Origin: Parvularculaceae bacterium
GTDB lineage: Bacteria > Pseudomonadota > Alphaproteobacteria > Caulobacterales > Parvularculaceae
Direction: 5' to 3'
Assembly (NCBI GenBank): GCA_021776475.1
Contig: JAJFFV010000006.1
Location: 62,001 to 126,000, forward strand
Length of the DNA stretch: 64,000 bases
Of this stretch, positions 36,546 to 45,576 are shown one piece after another. How positions within the stretch are numbered: position 1 is the stretch's first letter; every line of letters begins with the position of its first letter. The notes under the pieces were generated by a model. It saw only the letters and a program-made list of their open reading frames with translations, was not told where the DNA came from and did no database searches. The position numbers and the translations under genes were made by a program.

Positions 36546-37448
36546 CTATGGCGCCGCCAAACCGTTAAATCTTGCCACAAAGAAATCAATCAAGGCGCGG
36601 GTGCGCGCGGTGATGTGGCGGGTAGGTGGCCAAACCGCTTGCAGGGTTGTTTTTCCCCAGTTGTGATCTTCAAACAGGCGGGTGAGGTGGCCATTATCAA
36701 GCGCCTCTTGCAGAATAAAACAGGGTGTTCGGATAAGGCCGTGGCCGCGTTCCGCCATTGCTCTGAGCAAGTCTCCGTTGTTGGACTGGAAGACCGAGCG
36801 AACAGGAAGGTTTTGACGTGCTCCGCCGGGTAGTTTGACGGAAAAATTTTCGGCCTTGCCAGTGGCGCCGGTATAAATCAGCGCCGGTTTGTTGCGCAGA
36901 TCATCAATCGTCCGGAACGGTCCATGCTTTTTGATGAATTCAGGGCTTGCGGCAAGATAGGCTGGAATATCCGCAATCTTGCGGGCGATCAGGATGGAAT
37001 CGTCAAGATTGCCAATACGTAGTGCCAGGTTAAAACCCTCCGCTGCCAGATCAACGATGCGGTCGGACATATCAACGTCGATCTCGATTTCCGGATTTTG
37101 CAGCATGAATTCGGACAGGATGTCCGGCAGATGGACCAGGCCGAAAGAAAGGGGCGCTGCAAGATAAATCTTGCCAGAAAGGCTCGAGCGTAGCTGCGCG
37201 ATATCGCTATTTGCCTCTTCGACCTCGCTGAGGATCCGTTCAGCATGTGCAAGATAGGTTCGGCCGGCCTCGGTCAGGCTGACTTGCCGCGTGGTGCGGC
37301 TGACAAGCTGCGTGCCAAGCCTTGCTTCCAGATCTTTCAGGCGCCGGGACACGGCTGACGGGGCAAGGCCCATCCGTTCCGCCGCGCCGGTAATCCCCTC
37401 GGCCCGGGCAATCTCGATAAAGACAGACATATCCTCGAATTGACCCAT
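36546..37448 (-). CDS. LysR family transcriptional regulator
   Basis: 300 residues from the ATG at 37448. The winged helix-turn-helix (2-61) includes ITGAAERMGLAPSAVSRRLKDLEARLGTQLV, followed by an effector-binding domain starting at about 90. The frame is open far upstream (to 37913) but only as the antisense of azoR. It is divergent from azoR with a 112-base gap containing symmetrical sites, so azoR is the likely target, with autoregulation. Confidence 0.93.
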   Translation of the reverse strand: MGQFEDMSVFIEIARAEGITGAAERMGLAPSAVSRRLKDLEARLGTQLVSRTTRQVSLTEAGRTYLAHAERILSEVEEANSDIAQLRSSLSGKIYLAAPLSFGLVHLPDILSEFMLQNPEIEIDVDMSDRIVDLAAEGFNLALRIGNLDDSILIARKIADIPAYLAASPEFIKKHGPFRTIDDLRNKPALIYTGATGKAENFSVKLPGGARQNLPVRSVFQSNNGDLLRAMAERGHGLIRTPCFILQEALDNGHLTRLFEDHNWGKTTLQAVWPPTRHITARTRALIDFFVARFNGLAAP

Positions 37449-37460
37449 GATTATTCTCTT

Positions 37461-37501
37461 TTGCGCAATAATATCTTCCCGTTTATACGGGTTTTGTGCA
37501 A
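37461..37501. promoter_or_regulatory. Nested inverted repeats between lysR-type gene and azoR
   Basis: Two similar octamers, TTGCGCAA (37461-37468) and TTGTGCAA (37494-37501), flank an inverted repeat CCCGT-TTAT-ACGGG (37478-37491). The layout is symmetrical and centred in the gap between divergent genes, as expected for a LysR operator overlapping two promoters. Confidence 0.55.
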
Positions 37502-37560
37502 CGGCAAAACAGCTATTTTGAGGTCTGCGTTCGATACAGGAAAAAAACGAAAGGCATAGC

Positions 37561-38142
37561 ATGTCAGGCAAAACCAGAATTCTTCGCGTTGACAGTTCCA
37601 TGCGCCAGGATGGCTCAAACACCCGCGCCGCCTCTGATAAACTTATGAACAGGCTGGACGGTGAGGTCGTCGTCCGTGATCTCGCCGTTGAACCCATCCC
37701 GTTCGTTGACCAGCAATGGATCGGCGCCAATTTTACACCGGACGAGGAGCGGACAGCGGCGCAGCGGGAAGCGCTGGCGTTTTCTGACAGCCTTATCGAA
37801 GAGCTTAAAGCCGCAGACATTTTGGTGCTCGGTGTACCGACATATAATTTCAACATTCCCGCGGCGTTCAAAGCGTGGATCGATTTGATCGCGCGGGCCC
37901 GGCTGACGTTCAACTATACCAAGAACGGACCAGTTGGTCTGCTTGAGGGAAAGAAGGCGTTTGTTGTCAATGCATCAGGCGGTGTAGTCCTCGGTAGCGA
38001 GCAGGATTTTATGTCGCCCTATATGCGTAAGGTCCTCGGTTTTGTCGGCATCACAGATGTGACGTTCATTGCTACCGGTAAAGATGTCGATCTGGACGCT
38101 GTGATCAGCCAGGTGATTGTTGGCGCCGAGAAGGCAGCCTAA
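37561..38142 (+). CDS. azoR: FMN-dependent NADH-azoreductase
   Basis: 193 residues with a flavodoxin-like fold. RVDSSMRQDGSNTRA near the N-terminus binds the FMN phosphate, VPTYNFNIPAAFKAWIDLIARARLTF is the family core, and ASGGVVLGSE follows. AzoR-type enzymes reduce quinones and azo compounds with NADH. Its divergent LysR neighbour is the probable regulator, perhaps responding to quinones or electrophiles. The 3' end overlaps the stop of the convergent phosphoesterase gene by four bases. Confidence 0.9.
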   Translation: MSGKTRILRVDSSMRQDGSNTRAASDKLMNRLDGEVVVRDLAVEPIPFVDQQWIGANFTPDEERTAAQREALAFSDSLIEELKAADILVLGVPTYNFNIPAAFKAWIDLIARARLTFNYTKNGPVGLLEGKKAFVVNASGGVVLGSEQDFMSPYMRKVLGFVGITDVTFIATGKDVDLDAVISQVIVGAEKAA

Positions 38143-38960
38143 GCTACTGGCGCTGGCTGGCGCTCGATCAATCTGCCGCCGATCTGGATCGGTTCGATAT
38201 GGCTGGCAAGCCCGGTTGCATCATCCGTCACCACATAAACGCCGCAGGCGGTCCCCGGGCCGGTTGCCGGCTGCAGGCGGTTGCCGGGCATTTTTGAAAC
38301 GAAGCGAGAGATCGGTCCCGATTTTTCCATCCCGATCACACTGTCATAATCGCCGCACATGCCGGCATCACATTGAAAAGCGGTGCCGCCCGGCAGTATT
38401 TGCGCATCGGCGGTTGGCACATGGGTGTGCGTGCCGACGACGAAACTGACGCGGCCATCGAGATATTGGGCAAGCGAGTATTTCTCGGAACTTGCTTCAG
38501 CATGCATATCGACAATGATCGCGTGTGCCTCGCGGCCAAGACCGAGCCCGCCCATTTCGCGTTCAAGCGCCGGTACGGGATCGTCCAGAGGATTCATGAA
38601 CCGCTGCCCTTGCACATGCACAACCAAAACATGTTGGTCAGCGCTGGCCTTGAACAGGCCTGAGCCACGACCCGGATTGTCTTGCGGGAAGTTAGCCGGA
38701 CGCAACAGCCGCTCTTCCTGATCGAACAGGGAAATGTCGTCGCGCTGGTCGAAGGCATGGTTGCCGGTGGTGATAACATCGGCGCCGGCATCGAACAGGG
38801 CCTCGCAAATACTCTCGGTAATCCCGAAACCGCCAGCGGCATTTTCCCCATTGACGACAACGAAATCGAGTTTCAACCGCCGCCGCAGGCGCGGCAGGTG
38901 TTCGAGCAGGACAGTGCGGCCTGAACGGCCCATCACATCACCGAAAAATGCCAGACGCAT
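38139..38960 (-). CDS. TIGR00282 family metallophosphoesterase (YmdB-like)
   Basis: 273 residues from the ATG at 38960. Metal-site motifs FFGDVMGRSGR (Asp8), VVNGENAAGGFGIT, TTGNHAFDQ, MHAEASSEK and GTHTHVPTAD are all present. Members are dimetal 2',3'-cyclic nucleotide phosphodiesterases (YmdB). In many alphaproteobacteria the gene adjoins fau; here a DUF885 gene on the other strand lies between. An upstream extension of the frame to 39089 has no support. Confidence 0.92.
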   Translation of the reverse strand: MRLAFFGDVMGRSGRTVLLEHLPRLRRRLKLDFVVVNGENAAGGFGITESICEALFDAGADVITTGNHAFDQRDDISLFDQEERLLRPANFPQDNPGRGSGLFKASADQHVLVVHVQGQRFMNPLDDPVPALEREMGGLGLGREAHAIIVDMHAEASSEKYSLAQYLDGRVSFVVGTHTHVPTADAQILPGGTAFQCDAGMCGDYDSVIGMEKSGPISRFVSKMPGNRLQPATGPGTACGVYVVTDDATGLASHIEPIQIGGRLIERQPAPVA

Positions 38961-39109
38961 GCAACATTCGCTTTCTAACGCCCCTCGGCGTGCCCGCTGC
39001 GTAACGCAAATACTGACACAATTGAAGGGCCATCTGCGCTTCTGATCGCAACTGGCAAATGGACCGCTTTTGCGATAAAGCAGGGACAAACAAATGACAG
39101 GGGACCAAA

Positions 39110-40936
39110 ATGCGTCATCTATTCCTTTTTACCTCCATCCTCGCGCTGGCTGCGTGCGCACAAGAAAACGCTGCGCCTGCAGCAACTGCGCCAGAACCCG
39201 AGACTATTGTGTCGGCGGAAACTGACACCACAGCAGCCGAAAACGCCGATGAGTTGTTTGAAAAAATCATGGAAGACCACTGGGCCTACAGTCTTGAGAC
39301 GAGCCCGACTTTTGCGACCTCTCTCGGGGTGCGGGATTATGATGACCGCTTACCCGATCCCTCGCTGGAAGCCTACGAGCGAGATGTGGCGAAATCGCGC
39401 GCTTTTCTTGATCGGCTCGGCGCCGTCAATACGTCTGCGCTGAGCGCCGACAACGCGCTCAATCACAAACTCCTCAGCCTTGATCTTTCCAATACACTCG
39501 AGGCGTCGGCCTTTGGTGGAAAATACATGATCATCACCAATCGTGGCGGCCCTCATATGAGCATAACCGGCCTGCCCGACCGGCTGCCGTTTTTTGGAAA
39601 AGCCGACTACGAAAGCTATGTGGCGCGGCTTGGCAAGATGCCGGAATATATGACCCGGGCAACAGCGCGAGTGCGCGCCGGACTTGACGCAGGCTGGGTA
39701 CAGCCTTGCGCGCCGATGGCGGGATACGAGCAGTCGATCAGTATACATGTTGTCGACAATGTGAGCGACAGTGTGTTCATGAAACCGTTTGATACCAAAC
39801 CGGCGCAAATGCCGGCAGGCGATTTCGATGCCCTGCGTGAACAGGCGGCGGGGATTGTTGCAGCCAGGGTTGTGCCGGCATTGGCAGAATTCGAGAGGTT
39901 TTACCTTGAAGAATACAAACCGGCCTGCCGGCAGGAAGTTGGCACCAACTCGATGTCGGATGGGGATGCTTACTACGCGCACCGGGCGCGGCGGTTCACC
40001 ACAACTGATCTGACCCCGGATGAAATCCACAATATCGGACTGTCGGAAGTTGCTCGCATTCGGGGCGAGATGGCCGAGGTTATCAAGGAAGCCGGGTTTG
40101 ACGGTAGCTTCGCGGAATGGCTGGACTTTCTCACCTATGAAAACAATCCGGATTTTTACCCCAAAACCGCTGAAGAGCGGATGACGATTGCGGCCCGGAT
40201 TTCCAAAAAAATGGATGGTGAATTACCGAAACTGTTCGGCAATCTACCGCGCATGCCTTACGGGTTGAAGGAAATCCCGCTCGATATCGCGGAGAAGACG
40301 ACGACCGCCTATTATAATCAGCCAGCGGGCGACGGCTCGCGGGCCGGGTTCTATTTTGTCAATACAACCTTGTTGAACACGCGCCCGAACTATCAACTCG
40401 AGGCCTTGTCGCTGCACGAAGCAGTGCCTGGTCATCACTTGCAGATCGCGATTGCGCAGGAGCTTGAGATGCCGCCATTTAGGCGGTTCGGCGGGTTCAC
40501 GGCATTTGTTGAGGGCTGGGGGCTTTATTCAGAGCGCCTCGGACTTGAAGTTGGTTTTTATGATACGCCGTATACAAACTTCGGCCGCCTGTCCTATGAG
40601 ATGTGGCGGGCTTGCCGTTTGGTTGTTGATACCGGCATGCACGCCAAAGGCTGGACCCGGCAACAGGCGATTGACTACATGGCAGAAAATAGTGGTCTGT
40701 CCATGAATAACGTCACGACTGAAGTCGATCGCTATATCACCTGGCCAGGACAGGCACTCGCCTATAAGATTGGTGAGTTGAAAATTCGTGAATTGCGCAC
40801 CTATGCTGAAGAACAGCTGGGGACAGACTTCGATGTCCGGCGTTTCCACGATGTCGTGCTCGGCAGCGGCGCCTTGCCGCTTTCAGTTCTGGAAGAAAAT
40901 GTGAAGGCTTGGGTTAAGGAAGAAAAACGCGGGTAG
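39110..40936 (+). CDS. DUF885 family lipoprotein (putative metallopeptidase)
   Basis: 608 residues. MRHLFLFTSILALAAC is a lipoprotein signal (lipobox LAAC), followed by a Thr/Ala/Glu-rich linker. The DUF885 core includes HEAVPGHHLQ (from 436), a zinc-type motif, with FVEGWGLYSERLG shortly after. The family is thought to be zinc-dependent peptidases of the gluzincin type; activity is inferred. It is probably anchored to the outer membrane facing the periplasm. It stands alone between the minus-strand ymdB-like and fau genes. Confidence 0.88.
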   Translation: MRHLFLFTSILALAACAQENAAPAATAPEPETIVSAETDTTAAENADELFEKIMEDHWAYSLETSPTFATSLGVRDYDDRLPDPSLEAYERDVAKSRAFLDRLGAVNTSALSADNALNHKLLSLDLSNTLEASAFGGKYMIITNRGGPHMSITGLPDRLPFFGKADYESYVARLGKMPEYMTRATARVRAGLDAGWVQPCAPMAGYEQSISIHVVDNVSDSVFMKPFDTKPAQMPAGDFDALREQAAGIVAARVVPALAEFERFYLEEYKPACRQEVGTNSMSDGDAYYAHRARRFTTTDLTPDEIHNIGLSEVARIRGEMAEVIKEAGFDGSFAEWLDFLTYENNPDFYPKTAEERMTIAARISKKMDGELPKLFGNLPRMPYGLKEIPLDIAEKTTTAYYNQPAGDGSRAGFYFVNTTLLNTRPNYQLEALSLHEAVPGHHLQIAIAQELEMPPFRRFGGFTAFVEGWGLYSERLGLEVGFYDTPYTNFGRLSYEMWRACRLVVDTGMHAKGWTRQQAIDYMAENSGLSMNNVTTEVDRYITWPGQALAYKIGELKIRELRTYAEEQLGTDFDVRRFHDVVLGSGALPLSVLEENVKAWVKEEKRG

Positions 40937-40961
40937 CTTGTTTTTACAGAACGCACGGCGA

Positions 40962-41558
40962 TCAGGAAGTTACCCTGATCGCTTCGCGCTCGGTCACGAT
41001 CCAGTCGAGTTTTTCATCGTGGGGGTCTGCCGGGAGCTGGCTCGCTTCCTGGGCACCGTAAGCGTAACCAACGGCTAAAACCCGACCGCTGCGGCGTAAA
41101 GCGCTCAAGGTGCGGTCATAAAACCCACCGCCCATGCCGAGCCTGGTGCCGTTTTTTTTGAACGAGAGCAGGGGGCAGACGATAATATCGGGCGTAACGG
41201 TAAGTGCGGCTTCGGGCGGGGTCAAAATGCCATAGATGCCGGATATGAGTTCTGTATCCCGATCATATACCCGGAAAATTAACGCGTCTTTCTTGCCGAT
41301 AACGACCGGCAAGCAAACAATATTGCTTTGTGCCCAAAGTGCTTCCACCAGGGGCCAAGTGTCGAGTTCTGACCCTGTCGGATAATATACCGAGACAGTC
41401 GCTCCGGCGTCAGGGGCAATCGCCCGCATGAAATTCGCTGCGACATGAACAGCGGCGTTGGGCCGAGCCTTGTGGGCCTCAGCGCGCACGGTTTTGGCAT
41501 GGAGGCGAAACCATTGTTTGGGGTTTGTCAGAGACTTCAAATCAAATGACGGGATCAT
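40962..41558 (-). CDS. fau: 5-formyltetrahydrofolate cyclo-ligase
   Basis: 198 residues. The family signature RLGMGGGFYDR (139-149) and the nucleotide site near YYPTGSELDT are present. It converts 5-formyl-THF to 5,10-methenyl-THF with ATP. The gene lies directly downstream of 6S RNA and zapA, the classical proteobacterial arrangement in which 6S RNA and fau are co-transcribed. Confidence 0.93.
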   Translation of the reverse strand: MIPSFDLKSLTNPKQWFRLHAKTVRAEAHKARPNAAVHVAANFMRAIAPDAGATVSVYYPTGSELDTWPLVEALWAQSNIVCLPVVIGKKDALIFRVYDRDTELISGIYGILTPPEAALTVTPDIIVCPLLSFKKNGTRLGMGGGFYDRTLSALRRSGRVLAVGYAYGAQEASQLPADPHDEKLDWIVTEREAIRVTS

Positions 41559-41590
41559 CGGCCTTATTTTCCCTGTACGTCTCCTACAGT

Positions 41591-41755
41591 GGCTGTCTCC
41601 TAAAAGGTGCCGCCCTGGCCGTCGGACATTGTTTCGCCCTGGACCCTAAGGTTCAGGTGGGCGCCGCGTGCATAAGACCACGGTCGAATGCAGTGGTAGC
41701 TCCCTATAGGCAATGTAAGGCCCCGGAGAAATCCGTCCAAACGCGCCGGGCAGCC
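41591..41755 (-). ncRNA. ssrS: 6S RNA
   Basis: The 206-base gap between zapA and fau on the minus strand holds no gene but has 6S RNA features. The ends pair (GGCTG at 41755-41751 with CAGCC at 41595-41591). The inner part includes GAGCTACCACTGCATTCGAC then CCGTGG, then CACGCGGCGCCCACCTGAAC, and GTCCGACGGCCAGGGCGG on the 3' side, as in alphaproteobacterial 6S RNAs that I recall. The location zapA - 6S - fau is canonical. 6S RNA binds the housekeeping RNA polymerase and mimics an open promoter. Exact ends are approximate. Confidence 0.8.
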
Positions 41756-41764
41756 TTTTCATAG

Positions 41765-42097
41765 TTAGGAGGATGAGGAGGTTTCTTCAAGCCGTTCCGT
41801 GACGTTACGGACTTTTTTTGTGGCGGTTTCAATCACCCGTACTGCTCCATCTTCACTGGTCATGCCGGTGCTGTTCTCCATCTGGTGCAGGCGGCCCTGT
41901 GCTTCCTTCAATTCGTCACAGATGGTCAGGCCAGCCAGTAGCATCAAGCGTGAGTCTGCGATTTTGCCGACATTGGTTGCGATCCGCGAGACGTGACTGT
42001 CAAAATAGGCCGCCAGTTCCTGCAGACGCTCTTCCTGGCCGTCGTCGCAGGTGATGGTGTAGCTTTGGTCGTTGATGGTGATGCTGACTTGCGCCAT
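41765..42097 (-). CDS. zapA: Cell division protein ZapA
   Basis: 110 residues. The N-terminal part VSITINDQSYTITCDDGQEERLQELAAYFD is the ZapA globular domain, followed by a coiled-coil tail. ZapA bundles FtsZ filaments at the division ring. The DUF4164 gene ends two bases upstream and 6S RNA begins about ten bases downstream. Confidence 0.92.
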   Translation of the reverse strand: MAQVSITINDQSYTITCDDGQEERLQELAAYFDSHVSRIATNVGKIADSRLMLLAGLTICDELKEAQGRLHQMENSTGMTSEDGAVRVIETATKKVRNVTERLEETSSSS

Positions 42098-42099
42098 CT

Positions 42100-42360
42100 T
42101 TATTCCCCGTTGTCGATATCGGCGGTTTTCGCTGGCGCTGGACCGGCACGTTTGGCGATCAGGCTTTTCAGCCCGTCGATCACCGTGGCCAGATCGAGCG
42201 CGGCCTTGCCGGCATGTTTCTGTGCTGCCCGCGCTTGATTCTTAGCTGTGGCCAGTGATTCGCTGTTTTCGGTTGTGCCGAGGACAGATTTTTCAACGCG
42301 GACACTCAAGTCTTCAAGCGCGACGGCCAAATCCTGCACAGCTTTTTCAATTTTTGACAT
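42100..42360 (-). CDS. DUF4164-like coiled-coil protein
   Basis: 86 residues, almost wholly helical with heptad-like spacing (AVQDLAVALEDLSVRVEK and so on). Small coiled-coil proteins of the DUF4164 type sit next to zapA in many alphaproteobacteria and may act like ZapB in Z-ring organisation; that role is inferred. It is followed by zapA after two bases, so translation is likely coupled. Confidence 0.8.
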   Translation of the reverse strand: MSKIEKAVQDLAVALEDLSVRVEKSVLGTTENSESLATAKNQARAAQKHAGKAALDLATVIDGLKSLIAKRAGPAPAKTADIDNGE

Positions 42361-42366
42361 AGTATT

Positions 42367-42504
42367 TCACCTTTCATGTAAGATTAGCGGGCAATCGAGC
42401 CAGATGTCCAGCAGCGGAATTGCCCGCGCTCTGTCAGGGTTGACCGTTGCCAGTGCCGGGTGCATGTAGCCGTCAAAATCCGATATTTTTGCAGGGCGCT
42501 TCAT
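42367..42504 (-). CDS. Possible 45-residue ORF upstream of the zapA operon
   Basis: ATG at 42504, TGA at 42367-42369, coding for MKRPAKISDFDGYMHPALAT and on to LDCPLILHER. It ends seven bases before the DUF4164 start and could be a leader peptide. There is no clear ribosome site, and its start is one base away from the divergent tkt start, so little room is left for a promoter. Low confidence. Confidence 0.2.
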   Translation of the reverse strand: MKRPAKISDFDGYMHPALATVNPDRARAIPLLDIWLDCPLILHER

Positions 42505-42505
42505 A

Positions 42506-44503
42506 GTGAATTCAACACCTTACGACAGTTCCACCTATCAGAGAATGTCGACTGCAATTGCGGCACTTTCGATGGATGCCGTTGAACGCGCACAGTCCGG
42601 CCATCCAGGGATGCCAATGGGCATGTCGGACGTGGCGACAGTGCTGTTCACCAAATTCATGAAGATCGATGCAGCTTCGCCCGACTGGCCGGACCGCGAC
42701 CGGTTCGTGCTCTCTGCCGGACACGGCTCGATGCTGATCTACGCGCTCGGTTATCTGCTCGGGTATGATGGCATGGACATCGATCAGATTAAGAATTTTC
42801 GTCAGCTTGGGGCAAAAACCGCCGGCCATCCTGAGGTTGGTCATGCGCCGGCCGTCGAGACGACGACCGGTCCTTTGGGGCAAGGTCTCGGCAATGCCGT
42901 CGGGATGGCAATTGCTGAAGCCCATCAGCGCGCCCGCTATGGCGCTGATCTGGTGGATCATCAGACTTACGCGATCGTTGGTGATGGCTGCCTGATGGAA
43001 GGCGTCAGCCAGGAGGCAATTTCGCTCGCCGGCCACTTGAAGCTCGGTAAACTGATTGTCTTGTGGGACGACAACGGGATTACGATCGATGGTGCGGTGT
43101 CACTTGCCGATTCGACCGACCAGTTGAAGCGGTTTGAGGCATCGGGCTGGGATGTGAACCGGGTCGATGGTCATGACATGGACGCCGTTGAAGCGGCAAT
43201 TGGCGCGGCCCGCGACGCGGATCGACCATCCCTGATTGCCTGCCGGACGATAATCGGTCGCGGTGCCAACAAGAAAGCTGGCAGTTCAGCGGCGCATGGG
43301 GCGCCGCTCGGCGAGGAAGAAATTTCATATGCGCGCAAAAGTCTCGACTGGAACTATGCGCCATTTGAGCTGCCAGACGATGTTATCAGCGCCTGGCGGC
43401 GTACGGGTGCCCGCGGCGCGGATAAGCGTCAGGCCTGGGAGGCGCGGCTTGCCGGGGCGGGGAATGCTGAGACATTCCGCCGCGCAATTGCAAACAATTT
43501 CGAAAAGGAGATAGCCGCCGCGCTCGATCAGTATATCAGCGGACTGATTGCCGAGCCGCAAAAAATGGCGACCCGTAAGGCTTCTCAGTTGGCACTTGAT
43601 ATCATCAATAGCGCTGTGCCAACGACGATTGGCGGCTCAGCCGACCTGACCGGATCCAACAACACTAAAACCGGTCAGCTGGATATTCTGACGGCGGAAA
43701 ATCCAGCAGGGCGCTATATTTATTATGGCATCCGCGAGCATGGCATGGCAGCAGCGATGAATGGCCTGGCCCTGCATGGCGGCATCACACCATACGGTGG
43801 TACATTTCTGGTGTTCACGGATTATTGCCGCCCATCGATCCGGCTTGCTGCCCTGATGGAGCAACAGGTCATCTATGTGATGACCCACGATTCGATTGGC
43901 CTTGGTGAAGACGGACCCACCCACCAGCCGGTCGAACATCTAGCAGCGCTGCGCGCGATCCCTAATCTCTATGTGTTCCGTCCAGCCGATGTTGTCGAAA
44001 CAGCTGAATGCTGGCAGGCAGCCCTTGGCCTCAAGACCGCGCCAAGTATTTTGGCATTGTCACGGCAGGGCCTGCCGCAGCTTCGGCTTGAGGCAGAGCG
44101 CGATAATTTATGCACAAAAGGCGGCTATATTCTCGCTGACCATGACAGCTACCAGGTGACCCTGATCGCTACCGGGTCGGAAGTTGAGATCGCGATGGCA
44201 GCGAAGGTGAAGCTGGCAGCTGACGGGATCGGCGCACGAATTGTCTCTATGCCGTGTCAGGAGCTATTTGTAGCACAGGGCCAGGGCTATATGGCAGGGG
44301 TGCTGGGTGATAAGCCACGCATCGGTGTCGAGGCTGGTATTCGCCAGGGCTGGGACCGGTTCATCTTTACCGACGGCTGCGGCAAGGGTGATTTCGTTGG
44401 CATGGAGAGTTTTGGGGCGAGCGCACCGGCGCCCGACCTGTACAATCATTTTGGCATAACGGCGGAGGCAGTTGCCGCCAAAGCAAAGACGTTTCTTATC
44501 TGA
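42506..44503 (+). CDS. tkt: Transketolase
   Basis: 665 residues. SMDAVERAQSGHPGMPMGM near the N-terminus, the thiamine diphosphate motif beginning GDGCLMEGVSQ (159-161 GDG), and IREHGM with catalytic Glu411 are all present. It transfers two-carbon units in the pentose phosphate pathway. The GTG at 42506 has AGGG upstream; the ATG at 42545 is an alternative, but the extra residues match the N-terminal length of homologues. First gene of the tkt-gap-pgk-aldolase cluster. Confidence 0.95.
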   Translation: MNSTPYDSSTYQRMSTAIAALSMDAVERAQSGHPGMPMGMSDVATVLFTKFMKIDAASPDWPDRDRFVLSAGHGSMLIYALGYLLGYDGMDIDQIKNFRQLGAKTAGHPEVGHAPAVETTTGPLGQGLGNAVGMAIAEAHQRARYGADLVDHQTYAIVGDGCLMEGVSQEAISLAGHLKLGKLIVLWDDNGITIDGAVSLADSTDQLKRFEASGWDVNRVDGHDMDAVEAAIGAARDADRPSLIACRTIIGRGANKKAGSSAAHGAPLGEEEISYARKSLDWNYAPFELPDDVISAWRRTGARGADKRQAWEARLAGAGNAETFRRAIANNFEKEIAAALDQYISGLIAEPQKMATRKASQLALDIINSAVPTTIGGSADLTGSNNTKTGQLDILTAENPAGRYIYYGIREHGMAAAMNGLALHGGITPYGGTFLVFTDYCRPSIRLAALMEQQVIYVMTHDSIGLGEDGPTHQPVEHLAALRAIPNLYVFRPADVVETAECWQAALGLKTAPSILALSRQGLPQLRLEAERDNLCTKGGYILADHDSYQVTLIATGSEVEIAMAAKVKLAADGIGARIVSMPCQELFVAQGQGYMAGVLGDKPRIGVEAGIRQGWDRFIFTDGCGKGDFVGMESFGASAPAPDLYNHFGITAEAVAAKAKTFLI

Positions 44504-44515
44504 AGGAGTAAGTGA

Positions 44516-45523
44516 ATGACAATTCGTGTAGGTATTAATGGTTTTGGCAGAATTGGCCGATTGGCTTTGCGCTCAATGGTTGAGAACAGGGTTGATGATA
44601 TTGAGGTTGTGGCAATCAATGATCTCGGACCAGTTGCGACCAACGCCCACCTTCTGAAATATGATTCCACGCATGGTCGTTTCGGGCACGATGTTAAAAC
44701 CACCGGCGACACGCTTGATGTCGGCAATGGACCAATCAAGGTGTTTGCCGAGCGTAACCCGGCAGCGTTGCCATGGGGTGATATGGGCATCGACATTGTG
44801 TTTGAATGCACCGGCATTTTCGCAGATAAGGAAAAAGCATCAGCTCACCTTGAAGGTGGTGCCAAACGTGTTCTGATTTCCGCACCCGCTACGGGCGCCG
44901 ACAAAACCATCGTCTACGGCGTCAATCACAATACGCTGACGGCGGATGATATCATTGTCTCGAATGCGTCCTGTACAACGAATTGCCTCGCACCAATTGC
45001 GAAGGTGCTGCATGACACAGTTGGGATCGAACGCGGTTACATGACCACGATCCACTCCTATACGGGCGATCAGCCGTCGCTTGATACGCTGCACAAGGAC
45101 CTTTATCGCGCACGGGCCGCTGCATCGTCGATGATCCCAACCTCAACGGGTGCCGCGAAGGCTGTTGGCCTGGTTCTGCCGGATCTGAACGGAAAACTTG
45201 ACGGCTCTTCGATCCGCGTCCCAACAGCTAACGTTTCGGTTGTCGATCTCGTCTGCACGCCATCACGTGATACCTCTGTCGAGGAAGTAAACGGTGCAAT
45301 GCGAGCAGCAGCTGATGGGCCGCTCAAAGGCATTCTTGGATACACGGAAGAGCCACTGGTTTCGAGCGACTTCAATCATGATCCACATTCGTCGATTTTG
45401 GCGGCGCCGCAGACGCAAATCCTGGAAGGTAAACTTGTCCGCGTGCTCTCATGGTATGATAATGAGTGGGGCTTTTCGACCCGCATGGCCGACACCGCTC
45501 GCGAAATGGCGAAATTTCTCTAA
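44516..45523 (+). CDS. gap: Glyceraldehyde-3-phosphate dehydrogenase
   Basis: 335 residues. Rossmann motif INGFGRIGR at the N-terminus, catalytic Cys153 in [10 protein letters not shown], and WYDNEWGFS at the C-terminus. Asp36 in INDLGP favours NAD over NADP. It acts in glycolysis and gluconeogenesis. It lies 12 bases after tkt with GAAGGAG before the ATG, and is followed by a strong hairpin. Confidence 0.96.
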   Translation: MTIRVGINGFGRIGRLALRSMVENRVDDIEVVAINDLGPVATNAHLLKYDSTHGRFGHDVKTTGDTLDVGNGPIKVFAERNPAALPWGDMGIDIVFECTGIFADKEKASAHLEGGAKRVLISAPATGADKTIVYGVNHNTLTADDIIVSNASCTTNCLAPIAKVLHDTVGIERGYMTTIHSYTGDQPSLDTLHKDLYRARAAASSMIPTSTGAAKAVGLVLPDLNGKLDGSSIRVPTANVSVVDLVCTPSRDTSVEEVNGAMRAAADGPLKGILGYTEEPLVSSDFNHDPHSSILAAPQTQILEGKLVRVLSWYDNEWGFSTRMADTAREMAKFL

Positions 45524-45531
45524 GTAAATAA

Positions 45532-45556
45532 AAACCTCCGCTGATAGCGGAGGTTT
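45532..45556 (+). terminator. Hairpin between gap and pgk
   Basis: AAACCTCCGC (45532-45541) and GCGGAGGTTT (45547-45556) pair perfectly around TGATA. The A- and T-flanked arms look like a bidirectional intrinsic terminator, yet it lies inside the carbon cluster, only 20 bases before pgk. It may cause partial termination, so that gap mRNA exceeds pgk mRNA. Confidence 0.75.
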
Positions 45557-45576
45557 CTGTTATGGGTATGGTATAG

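Noticed and set aside
37449-37913. N-terminal extension of the LysR frame
   Set aside because: It is antisense to azoR; the helix-turn-helix domain begins right after the ATG at 37448.
38961-39089. N-terminal extension of the YmdB-like frame
   Set aside because: The metallophosphoesterase fold begins at MRLAFFGDVMG; the added 43 residues are basic and have no match in the family.
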